Assembly: GCA_964416665.1 (NCBI GenBank)
Contig: CAYQFA010000003.1
Coordinates: 1-37,574 of the forward strand
Source of the DNA: JAKAGE01 sp964416665
Lineage (GTDB): Bacteria; Patescibacteriota; Minisyncoccia; UBA6257; 2-01-FULL-56-20
Reading direction: 5' to 3'
Length of the DNA: 37,574 nt
The position numbers and the translations under genes were made by a program. Positions within the stretch are counted from its first letter, which is position 1; the number at the start of each line of letters is the position of its first letter. Under the pieces are notes generated by a model that saw nothing but the letters and a program-made list of their open reading frames with translations, was not told the origin of the DNA and did not search any database. Shown here piece by piece: positions 15,365-22,189 of the stretch.

Positions 15365-15393
15365 AGTATAGCGGGGAATATGGGTTTTTGCAA
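15365..15393 (-). promoter_or_regulatory. Promoter of rpsU inside a palindrome arm
   Basis: On the minus strand: TTGCAA (15388-15393), a 17-nt spacer and TATACT (15365-15370), 7 nt before the ATG. The spacer and part of the -10 form the outer left arm of the palindrome at 15368-15506. Confidence 0.7.
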
Positions 15394-15506
15394 GTTCCGC
15401 GAGGTACAAGGCAGGAGGGTTTTGTGACCTGCTGTGAAGACGCAACGGTCAAAAACCCTCCTGCCTTGTACCTCAACATCTCCCTAAAACCCATATTCCC
15501 CGCTAT
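15368..15506. repeat. Nested palindrome with family-1 cap, upstream of rpsU
   Basis: Outer arms 15368-15388 and 15486-15506 are a perfect 21-bp inverted pair. An inner pair, 15401-15429 with 15447-15474, makes 28 bp with one bulged base. The tip is GACC-TGC-TGTG-AAGA-CGCA-AC-GGTC, the same as at 11569-11593 apart from the tetraloop and one base that turns a T-A pair into a T-G pair. The outer arm carries the rpsU promoter. Confidence 0.88.
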
Positions 15507-15574
15507 GCCTTTTCTTTTAATGAAATCTTTATGGCGACAATGCTACGCTAAAAACAGTACGGAGGAACGCACCC

Positions 15575-15709
15575 ATGCGCTCAAATAATTTTTTCGACCA
15601 GATCAATGACGAACTCGGCGACGCCATAAGAATCGCCCAAATAGGCCTGACTCTTGCTGGCATCATTATTGTGCTGGCGGTAGCATGGCTTGTTTTTGGC
15701 TGTCCCTAA
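15575..15709 (+). CDS. Small membrane protein (44 aa)
   Basis: This short ORF encodes a polar N-terminus (MRSNNFFDQINDELGDAIR) and one membrane helix (TLAGIIIVLAVAWLVFG) ending in Cys-Pro. It is supported by a strong GGAGG (15561-15565) 9 nt upstream, a TGC-TACGCT extended -10 (15541-15549), and a clear terminator right at its stop. No family is recognised. It could be a small regulator or a membrane-stress peptide, but nothing specific shows that. Confidence 0.7.
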   Translation: MRSNNFFDQINDELGDAIRIAQIGLTLAGIIIVLAVAWLVFGCP

Positions 15710-15738
15710 AGGCCCGAAGTAATGGGCCTTTTCGTTTT
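15709..15738 (+). terminator. Terminator after the 44-aa gene
   Basis: AAGGCCC (15709-15715) pairs with GGGCCTT (15724-15730) over an 8-nt loop, followed by TTCGTTTT. Confidence 0.8.
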
Positions 15739-15791
15739 GACAAAATTATTCGGAAAGGCCATAGTTATTGCGGCGCCGGGAGGGCCTGAAT

Positions 15792-16115
15792 ATGAAAAGG
15801 AACACCGGAAGGGTTGTTCTGTTAGGGGTCGTCGCACTCTTGGTTTTCGGGGCGATGCCACATGCAGCCGCTCAAGGGAAATTCCGCCTTGCCTGGCACG
15901 ATAGCCGGACGGGCACAACCCAGCACGATAAGCATTGGACCAATGATATCGGGTCGGTGGTCATCCGAACGTTCGAAATGAACCTCGATCCGAAACAGTC
16001 CAATTGGAGCTGGCCGGAACAGCAACGGAAGATCCTCGGAATTTTTCCGTGGTTTCCGACGAAGCACGTTGAGTCCGACATCAAGCCGGAAAAAATTTCA
16101 GGGAGACTCCGATGA
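15792..16115 (+). CDS. Small secreted protein of unknown function (107 aa)
   Basis: The protein has a clear signal peptide (basic MKRNTGR, hydrophobic VVLLGVVALLVFGAM, cleavage near HAAAQG) and a short polar mature part rich in Trp, His and Lys (FRLAWHDSRTGTTQHDKHW, NWSWPEQQRKILG). No family is recognised. The start at 15792 is chosen over 15768 because a GGAGG lies 8 nt before it and because it begins the signal peptide. A hairpin (CAGGGAG / CTCCCTG, about 16099-16123) spans its stop codon but lacks a T-tract. A transcript could run on into tsaD. Confidence 0.6.
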   Translation: MKRNTGRVVLLGVVALLVFGAMPHAAAQGKFRLAWHDSRTGTTQHDKHWTNDIGSVVIRTFEMNLDPKQSNWSWPEQQRKILGIFPWFPTKHVESDIKPEKISGRLR

Positions 16116-16133
16116 GCCTCCCTGCACCATATC

Positions 16134-16139
16134 TATAAT
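16134..16139 (+). promoter_or_regulatory. Possible -10 box of tsaD
   Basis: A perfect TATAAT lies 22 nt before the tsaD ATG. No good -35 is seen, and no Shine-Dalgarno lies between. Confidence 0.35.
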
Positions 16140-16161
16140 CTTCAAATCCTCACGATTCACC

Positions 16162-17181
16162 ATGAACATCCTTTCCATCGAAACCTCATGCGACGAAACC
16201 GGGATCGCACTCCTCAAGATCTCCGGCGGCGTTCGCGCGCCGAAGGTCACCGTGCTCGCTGATCTTGTTTCGTCGCAAATAAAGATCCACCGGCCGTTCG
16301 GCGGCGTCGTTCCCAACCTCGCAAAACGCGAACATTTGAAAAATCTGCCGATCCTTTTCAAGCGGGTGCAGGCAAAATGCAAACCGCTAAAATTTGATCT
16401 CATCACCGTTACCGTCGGTCCGGGACTTGAGCCGGCGCTCTGGACCGGCATCACGTTCGCGCAGGCGCTCGCGAAGGAATATAAAAAACCGCTGGTGGGC
16501 GCGAACCATTTGGAGGGACACCTTTACAGCTTCCTCCTGCCCGGGCTTGCCGGCGGACGAAAAATATCCTTTCCCACAATCGCACTCATCGTGAGCGGCG
16601 GGCACACGATCCTTTTGAACATGGATTCATTTTCCAAGTGGAAACGCCTCGGCGAAACCCGCGATGATGCCGTAGGCGAAGCGTTCGACAAGGTGGCACG
16701 AATGCTCGATCTTGATTATCCCGGCGGGCCGGAGATCGAAAAACTCGCAAAGCTTGGCAACGCTGGTGCCATCGCATTCCCCCGTCCGATGATCCACGAT
16801 AAAAATTATGACTTCAGTTTTTCCGGCCTCAAAACGTCCGTGCTCTATTATCTGCGCGATCATGGCGATGATGCCTCGCTGTCGCAGGCTGACGTAGCGG
16901 CGTCGTTCCAGCAAGCGGCGGTTGACGTGCTCGTCGCGAAAACCATCCGCGCGGCGAAAGCGACCGGTGCGAAATCGGTCATCCTCTGCGGCGGCGTTGC
17001 GGCAAACAAAAAGTTGCGCAGTGAACTTGGCAAAGCCTCACGTAAGATCGGCGCACAATTCTTCGTTCCGCCGTTCAAATATAATATGGACAACGGCGCG
17101 ATGATCGGCTTGGCCGGCTACATGGCCCATGAACGCAAAAAGCGCTATAAGATGGCGGCAAACGGGAACCTGGAAATCTAG
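16162..17181 (+). CDS. tsaD: tRNA t6A synthesis protein TsaD (Kae1/Qri7)
   Basis: TsaD transfers the threonylcarbamoyl group to A37 of ANN-decoding tRNAs, with TsaB and TsaE. The 339-aa protein from the ATG at 16162 has the family start ILSIETSCDETGIAL, the metal-binding H116-LEG-H120, ALIVSGGHT, GEAFDKVARML, the DFSFSGLKT loop, AASFQQAAVD, and the ILCGGVAANKKLR and DNGAMIGLAG nucleotide motifs. The open frame extends 31 codons upstream, but that part does not match the family. It converges with xseB with 24 nt between and no clear terminator. Confidence 0.97.
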   Translation: MNILSIETSCDETGIALLKISGGVRAPKVTVLADLVSSQIKIHRPFGGVVPNLAKREHLKNLPILFKRVQAKCKPLKFDLITVTVGPGLEPALWTGITFAQALAKEYKKPLVGANHLEGHLYSFLLPGLAGGRKISFPTIALIVSGGHTILLNMDSFSKWKRLGETRDDAVGEAFDKVARMLDLDYPGGPEIEKLAKLGNAGAIAFPRPMIHDKNYDFSFSGLKTSVLYYLRDHGDDASLSQADVAASFQQAAVDVLVAKTIRAAKATGAKSVILCGGVAANKKLRSELGKASRKIGAQFFVPPFKYNMDNGAMIGLAGYMAHERKKRYKMAANGNLEI

Positions 17182-17205
17182 CCCGTCTATTGAATAATTA
17201 TCCTT

Positions 17206-17448
17206 CTATTCCTCCTCGATCTTCGCCTTGATCTCTTTGAATTCGTTCTCAACCTCAACGAGCCGGTCCTTGCTCAGCTTGATCAGCTCCCCCGCCTCGC
17301 GGATCTTCACGAGCGCCTCTTCGAGATCGATCTCACTCTGATCCTCAAACCAATCCGAGATCTTCCTGATGTCCTCGAGATACGCTTTTAGGCTGTGCTG
17401 TTTTCCCGACGCGGGCTGTTCCTTTGTTGTCTTCGTTGTTTTTGCCAT
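17206..17448 (-). CDS. xseB: Exodeoxyribonuclease VII small subunit
   Basis: XseB pairs with XseA to form ExoVII, which degrades single-stranded DNA. The 80-aa protein has a Lys/Thr-rich head and the family coiled-coil hairpin SLKAYLEDIRKISDWFE, then LEEALVKIREAGELIKLSKDRL. The start lies 104 nt inside the xseA reading frame, in another frame. No Shine-Dalgarno is seen; translation probably depends on xseA. Confidence 0.92.
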   Translation of the reverse strand: MAKTTKTTKEQPASGKQHSLKAYLEDIRKISDWFEDQSEIDLEEALVKIREAGELIKLSKDRLVEVENEFKEIKAKIEEE

Positions 17449-18610
17449 GATTGATGTTTGTTATAGTTGAATCTATCTCACCGTCGCTCACCGTTATCGC
17501 TATCGCATTGCCCGGCGAAAGTCCCGCCGTGCTCCGTATTACTTTACCATTCCTCCGCGCAATCGAGTAGCCCAACCCGAGCTGGCGTGCCGGATCGTTG
17601 TGCTTAATGAGCTGACTGCCGAGCGCCACGGTTTGCCGCGCGCTCTCCAGCTGGCGCTCAAAGGTGTTGCACAGCGAATCCCACTTCCGGGCGAGGTCGC
17701 TGCGCGTCTTTTGGATCGCGAGCGGGAGCCACTCAACGAGCCCCGCGAACTCGCGCACCTTGGCGTACGCCTCCTGCCATGACAGGCTGAGCAAGTGAGC
17801 CGCGGCGGTTGGCGTGCTCGTCATATAATCTGCGGCGAGCGCCATGAGCGGCACGTCCTGGTCGTGACCGATGCCCGCGATCACCGGAACCGGGAAATCG
17901 ACGATCGCCCGGACGAGCGTCTCGTTATTGAACGCCTGGAGCGACTCGAGCGAGCCGCCGCCGCGAATGATGACGAGGGCTTCGATGGCGTCGTCGTCGC
18001 TCGCGCCACCCGCCACCGTGCGCTCCCGCATCGCTTCCACCGCCGCCAGGATCGGTTGGACCGCCTGCTGGCCTTCCACGCGCGAGTCGATCACGTTCAC
18101 CTTGAAACCGAACTTACCAAGATTGTTCTCGAAGTCGTGGATGACGGCGCCCTTCATGGACGTGATGACGCCGATGCGCTGGATGTAATCCGGCAATGCG
18201 CGTTTACGCTCCGGCGCGAAGAGTCCTTCGGCTTCCAACTTTTTGCGAAGCTCGTCGTACGCCTTCTTCAAAGCGCCCTCGCCCACCAGCTCCACGGTGT
18301 CCGCAACGAATGAAAGCCGCCCGCTCGGCGCGTACACGTTGGCGTGGCCGGATAGGATGAGCTCCATGCCGACCTCGAGCGCGATGCCGCACATCTGATA
18401 GTTCCGCGCCCAGATGATGCAGTCGAGCACGCCCGCGCTCGACTTGTCTTTGACGGTAAAGTACACGTGCCCCGACGCCGCGCGCTTGAGCTCACAGATT
18501 TCGCCGGTGATTTTCACCGCCTGCGCCTTAAAGAATGTGTTCAGAATCTCGATGTATTCCGCAACCGTGAAAACCTTATCCTCAAAGTTGAGTGGTGAGC
18601 CGAGGGTCAT
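17345..18610 (-). CDS. xseA: Exodeoxyribonuclease VII large subunit
   Basis: XseA is the catalytic subunit of ExoVII. The protein of about 421 aa has the N-terminal OB-fold (VTGEICELKRAASGHVYFTVKD-like region), the catalytic domain with RIGVITSMKGAVIHDF, EGQQAVQPILAAVEAM, the VIIRGGGSLESLQAFN motif and the IAGIGHDQDVPLMALAAD motif, then the coiled coil and the SIARRNGKVIRS tail. The family normally ends near SDGEIDSTI; here about 35 more residues follow, and they overlap xseB. The ATG at 18610 is chosen because it gives the family start and lies 6 nt from a TACAAT box. Confidence 0.96.
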   Translation of the reverse strand: MTLGSPLNFEDKVFTVAEYIEILNTFFKAQAVKITGEICELKRAASGHVYFTVKDKSSAGVLDCIIWARNYQMCGIALEVGMELILSGHANVYAPSGRLSFVADTVELVGEGALKKAYDELRKKLEAEGLFAPERKRALPDYIQRIGVITSMKGAVIHDFENNLGKFGFKVNVIDSRVEGQQAVQPILAAVEAMRERTVAGGASDDDAIEALVIIRGGGSLESLQAFNNETLVRAIVDFPVPVIAGIGHDQDVPLMALAADYMTSTPTAAAHLLSLSWQEAYAKVREFAGLVEWLPLAIQKTRSDLARKWDSLCNTFERQLESARQTVALGSQLIKHNDPARQLGLGYSIARRNGKVIRSTAGLSPGNAIAITVSDGEIDSTITNINHGKNNEDNKGTARVGKTAQPKSVSRGHQEDLGLV

Positions 18611-18616
18611 GGGGAT

Positions 18617-18622
18617 ATTGTA
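18617..18622 (-). promoter_or_regulatory. -10 box of xseA, leaderless type
   Basis: On the minus strand TACAAT ends 6 nt before the xseA ATG. No Shine-Dalgarno is present. Confidence 0.45.
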
Positions 18623-18668
18623 GCCTTTTATAAGGGACAAGGAAAACCGACACAAACATCAAAGTTAA

Positions 18669-18689
18669 AATACTAGACGGCGTAGTATT
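18669..18689. promoter_or_regulatory. Inverted repeat, possible operator between xseA and the AAA gene
   Basis: AATACTA (18669-18675) and TAGTATT (18683-18689) form a perfect 7-bp inverted repeat with a 7-nt centre (GACGGCG). The 21-bp size fits a dimeric helix-turn-helix regulator. It lies in the ~210-bp AT-rich spacer upstream of the AAA-subtilase pair; nothing else is recognisable in the part between it and the boxes at 18818. Confidence 0.4.
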
Positions 18690-18817
18690 GCGACAGATCT
18701 GAGAGCCTTTTTGTTGAGCCCTTATCTTTAGCTGATTATGGAGAGGTGTGGCAAGGGTAATTTATGCACAATCCAACCTTAGAAAATGATGATTTTTATA
18801 GCTAAAATGCAGTATTG

Positions 18818-18859
18818 TGTCCCATAATGTTGTATTTATGTCCCAGCATATGTTAATAT
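18818..18859 (+). promoter_or_regulatory. Promoter of the AAA-subtilase pair with tandem TGTCCCA boxes
   Basis: TTGTAT (18830-18835), an 18-nt spacer and TGT-TAATAT (extended -10, 18851-18859) end 6 nt before the ATG. Two TGTCCCA boxes (18818-18824 and 18839-18845) lie exactly 21 bp apart, about two helical turns, on either side of the -35. This is a good arrangement for repressor sites, possibly for the HTH of the AAA protein itself. Confidence 0.5.
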
Positions 18860-18865
18860 AAATCC

Positions 18866-19918
18866 ATGAAAGAACAAATACGCAAAAAAAATATATTAAA
18901 CTTGATAAAATATCACGCCGAGAAAAACGAAGGCGGCTTTAAGAATGAAGCTTACGATATCGCCCGATATTTTGACTCTATCGGAGACTCAGAGTTGGCC
19001 CAGTATATTATGGCCTTACTATCTGGCACTAATACTTTTATTCCTCAGGACAACGAATACAATCTTTCGTTTTTTACAAAAGTAAATTTGACCGACGAAA
19101 ACACGCTCCCCCTTCCGACCCCAATCAAGAATGATGTTGTCGGTATCATAAATTCTATAGGTCACAAAATAGGGGTTAACAAATTTTTATTTGAAGGCGA
19201 TCCCGGGACGGGCAAAACTGAGACCGTGAAACAAATCGCACGCATTCTTGATCGCGAACTCTACATTGTAGATTTCGATGCCGTTATCGACAGTAAACTC
19301 GGGCAGACTTCTAAAAACCTAGCTTCAGTTTTCGAAGAGTTAAGCAATCTACCACAACCCGAAAAAGTTATCATTTTATTTGATGAAATTGATGCGATCG
19401 CCCTTGATAGAGTAAATTCTAATGATTTGCGTGAGATGGGTCGCGTGACGTCCTCAATGCTCAAAGGGCTTGATGGACTCACGGACAACGTGGTCCTCAT
19501 TGCTACCACTAATCTCTTCGGACAATTTGATAAGGCGCTACTCAGGCGTTTTGATTCTATTGTGAACTTTAATCGATATAGCAAAGAGGAGTTAGTTGAA
19601 GTGGCGGAGTCTATATTAAATAACTTTCTGATCAGATTTAAATTTGCTGGGCGCAACATGAGACTTTTTAGAAAAATATTATTAACCATGGATCACATTC
19701 CAAATCCTGGCGACCTTAAAAATTTAATTAAAACGTCGCTGGCGTTCAGCGACCAAAACAATGAATACGACTACCTCAGAAAACTATATGAATCAATTGA
19801 TTCTAAAAATGACATCACGGATCTAAAAACACTACAAAACCAAGGCCTTACCGTCAGAGAGATAGAAGTCTTAACTGGTGTTTCCAAAAGTCAGGTTTCG
19901 AGAGAATTGAGTGAATAA
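18866..19918 (+). CDS. AAA ATPase with C-terminal HTH (IetA-like)
   Basis: The 350-aa protein has one AAA domain: Walker A GDPGTGKT (111-118), Walker B IILFDEIDAI (170-179), sensor 1 LIATTN (211-216), and an arginine-finger type ALLRRFD (224-230). The short N-terminal part (about 1-60) is helical. The last ~25 residues (GLTVREIEVLTGVSKSQVSR) form a helix-turn-helix of the kind that binds DNA, not a standard part of the AAA fold. It overlaps the subtilase gene by 8 nt. AAA-subtilase pairs are known as IetA-IetS, first described as a stability or toxin-antitoxin pair on an Agrobacterium Ti plasmid and later as an anti-phage system; in that model the ATPase restrains or directs the protease. The AT-rich composition differs from both flanking genes, suggesting acquisition. 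Confidence 0.85.
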   Translation: MKEQIRKKNILNLIKYHAEKNEGGFKNEAYDIARYFDSIGDSELAQYIMALLSGTNTFIPQDNEYNLSFFTKVNLTDENTLPLPTPIKNDVVGIINSIGHKIGVNKFLFEGDPGTGKTETVKQIARILDRELYIVDFDAVIDSKLGQTSKNLASVFEELSNLPQPEKVIILFDEIDAIALDRVNSNDLREMGRVTSSMLKGLDGLTDNVVLIATTNLFGQFDKALLRRFDSIVNFNRYSKEELVEVAESILNNFLIRFKFAGRNMRLFRKILLTMDHIPNPGDLKNLIKTSLAFSDQNNEYDYLRKLYESIDSKNDITDLKTLQNQGLTVREIEVLTGVSKSQVSRELSE

Positions 19919-22163
19919 AAGAATGAACGATATCCTACAATTAAAAGGGACATTTCAAGAGCGACCAAACAGTAATACACCTGGCCCTCGGAATATACCC
20001 AAGAACGCCTCGGCGATAACATCCCAGGAGCTTAAATCGTTTGTGGGTCAACTTCAGAGGCTTGATGACTATTGGACCAAACAAAACGTCATTGAAGGAT
20101 GCTTAGTTGACGTCTGCTACGTTGACATTATAGCCAAGAGCAATAGGATAAAGGGCTTTTTTTCTGGCAATGGGCCAACCAATAATTCTATTGTTGGGGC
20201 GAGGTTCGGGAATGAAAAAAAGATAAAACATGTTATTACATACTATATCAGTAGCGCGGTTATCAAAGATACCATTAAAAAATTGCAAGGAGCTATCAAA
20301 TTATTAGACGAAAAATTTAGCAGTTCGATCACCCACGATGAACTCGAGAAGCTTGGTGACCAAGCTATTAAATATGATGCGTACGGAGTCAGCAAAACAA
20401 CCTTCCAAAACTTGGTTGTTGACTCACATTACGTAGAGAGTTTTAAAGTCCCAGACAATAGCGCTAATACTCAAGAGCAATCAATAATTACAATTTATAA
20501 GACCAACTCCAAATTGATCGATTTGATGAAAAGTATTGGGATAGATGTTCAACCTGACAAAATAATAAGTGAAACTACGCTACTCTTATACCCAGATGAA
20601 ATTAAACTCTTATCACAAAAAGCGCCATATCTCATTGCGATGGCGATTGAAGATTTATCAAAATTAAGCTACGAAGACGTCGTCAATGATACAAAAAACG
20701 ACGAGAAGGCAACGATAGACTCCCCAAGAGGAGAGCCTATTATAGGTGTTATTGATACTCTATTCGATAAGTCGGTATATTTTTCTGAATGGGTTGATTT
20801 CAGAAAAATGATTAGCGATGAAATACCCACAGAACCGAAGGATTATGACCACGGGACCGCAGTGAGCTCAATCATTGTTGATGGGCCCTCCATTAACCCT
20901 GAATTAGACGATGGATGTGGCAGATTTAGAGTTAGACATTTTGGTGTTGCTGCGCAAGGTCGATACAGCGCCTTTTCTATAATGAAGGCTATCCAGGATA
21001 TCGTTAGAGCCAATCCAGATATAAAAGTATGGAATTTATCTTTAGGTTCCGACAGAGAAATCAATCCTAATTTCATATCCCCGGAAGCAGCGATCTTGGA
21101 TAAAATCCAATATGAAAATGATGTCATTTTTATAATTGCTGGGACTAACAAGCGCGACAATGAAACTGGGGTCGAAAAAATGATTGGATCCCCCGCTGAT
21201 TCAATCAATGCCATTGTGGTCAATTCAGTAAATAGCGCAGGAAAACCCGCCTCCTATTCAAGAAAGGGCTTAGTTTTATCGTTCTTTAATAAGCCTGATG
21301 TTTGTAGTTATGGTGGCGATAAAAATGATTACATTCGCGTCTGCACCCCAATGGGTGAAGAATTCCGCAGTGGTACTTCGTTCGCCGCGCCATGGGTTAC
21401 TCGAAAAGCTGCGTACTTAATAGAAGTACTTGGGCTTAACCGTGAGGTTGCAAAGGCCTTAATTGTGGATGCCGCCGCAGGATGGGATAGTGTCGGGAAA
21501 AACGAAAAAATGGCCCCTTTGGTCGGTCATGGAATCGTTCCAAAAAGAATTGAGGATGTCGTAAAGTCAAACGATGATGAAATAAAATTTGTAATGAGCG
21601 GTGTCTCAGAAAAATGGGATACCTACACTTACAACTTACCCATCCCAATTCATAATAAAAGACATCCCTTCGTCGCCAAAGCCACTCTATGCTATTTCCC
21701 AGATTGCTCAATAAATCAGGGCGTAGATTACACTAACACGGAATTAGATATATACTTTGGGAGAATTAAGGATGACAGTATTAAATCCATAAACAAGAAT
21801 AGTCAAAGCGTAGATGATGGTGAAAAGCACTATATATACGAAGGTAGCGCCAGAGAGTTCTATCGAAAATGGGACAATACCAAACACATAAGCGAAGTCC
21901 TCGCGGGTAAAGTTCGCGCAAGAAGCGTTTATGGAAACGGACTATGGGGCCTAAGTGTCAAAGCAAAAGAAAGATTGGGTAAACGTGATAGCGGCATCCA
22001 TTTTGGCCTTGTGGTAACTCTGAAAGAAATTAGTGGAGTAAACAGAATTAACGATTTTATACGCCAATGCGAACTGCGTGGCTGGCTTATAAATCGAGTT
22101 GATATCGACAATAGAATTGAGATTTATAACAAGGCGCAGGGAACTGTTACTTTCGATGCGTAA
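19911..22163 (+). CDS. Subtilisin-like serine protease (S8, IetS-like)
   Basis: The 750-aa protein has a complete subtilase core between about residues 275 and 510: Asp282 in GVIDTLFD, His314 in DYDHGTAVSSI, the oxyanion Asn413 in IIAGTN, and Ser490 in RSGTSFAAPWV. The first ~270 residues have no signal peptide and no recognised domain; they are mixed alpha/beta and may bind the ATPase or sense a trigger. The last ~230 residues (WDTYTYNLPIPI onwards) look like beta-rich C-terminal domains. Absence of a signal peptide points to action in the cytoplasm, as expected for an IetS-type effector rather than a secreted protease. The start is GTG at 19911 or ATG at 19923, both coupled to the ATPase stop at 19916-19918. 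Confidence 0.85.
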   Translation: MNKRMNDILQLKGTFQERPNSNTPGPRNIPKNASAITSQELKSFVGQLQRLDDYWTKQNVIEGCLVDVCYVDIIAKSNRIKGFFSGNGPTNNSIVGARFGNEKKIKHVITYYISSAVIKDTIKKLQGAIKLLDEKFSSSITHDELEKLGDQAIKYDAYGVSKTTFQNLVVDSHYVESFKVPDNSANTQEQSIITIYKTNSKLIDLMKSIGIDVQPDKIISETTLLLYPDEIKLLSQKAPYLIAMAIEDLSKLSYEDVVNDTKNDEKATIDSPRGEPIIGVIDTLFDKSVYFSEWVDFRKMISDEIPTEPKDYDHGTAVSSIIVDGPSINPELDDGCGRFRVRHFGVAAQGRYSAFSIMKAIQDIVRANPDIKVWNLSLGSDREINPNFISPEAAILDKIQYENDVIFIIAGTNKRDNETGVEKMIGSPADSINAIVVNSVNSAGKPASYSRKGLVLSFFNKPDVCSYGGDKNDYIRVCTPMGEEFRSGTSFAAPWVTRKAAYLIEVLGLNREVAKALIVDAAAGWDSVGKNEKMAPLVGHGIVPKRIEDVVKSNDDEIKFVMSGVSEKWDTYTYNLPIPIHNKRHPFVAKATLCYFPDCSINQGVDYTNTELDIYFGRIKDDSIKSINKNSQSVDDGEKHYIYEGSAREFYRKWDNTKHISEVLAGKVRARSVYGNGLWGLSVKAKERLGKRDSGIHFGLVVTLKEISGVNRINDFIRQCELRGWLINRVDIDNRIEIYNKAQGTVTFDA

Positions 22164-22176
22164 CCCCATTTCGCGC

Positions 22177-22182
22177 TATAAT
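22177..22182 (+). promoter_or_regulatory. -10 box of the UvrD-nuclease gene, leaderless type
   Basis: A perfect TATAAT ends 7 nt before the ATG at 22190. No Shine-Dalgarno or clear -35 is seen. Confidence 0.5.
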
Positions 22183-22189
22183 CAAGCTA

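Noticed and set aside
15388..15588. Plus-strand open frame inside the rpsU upstream palindrome
   Set aside because: It is made of palindrome arms and intergenic sequence, with no ribosome site or family.
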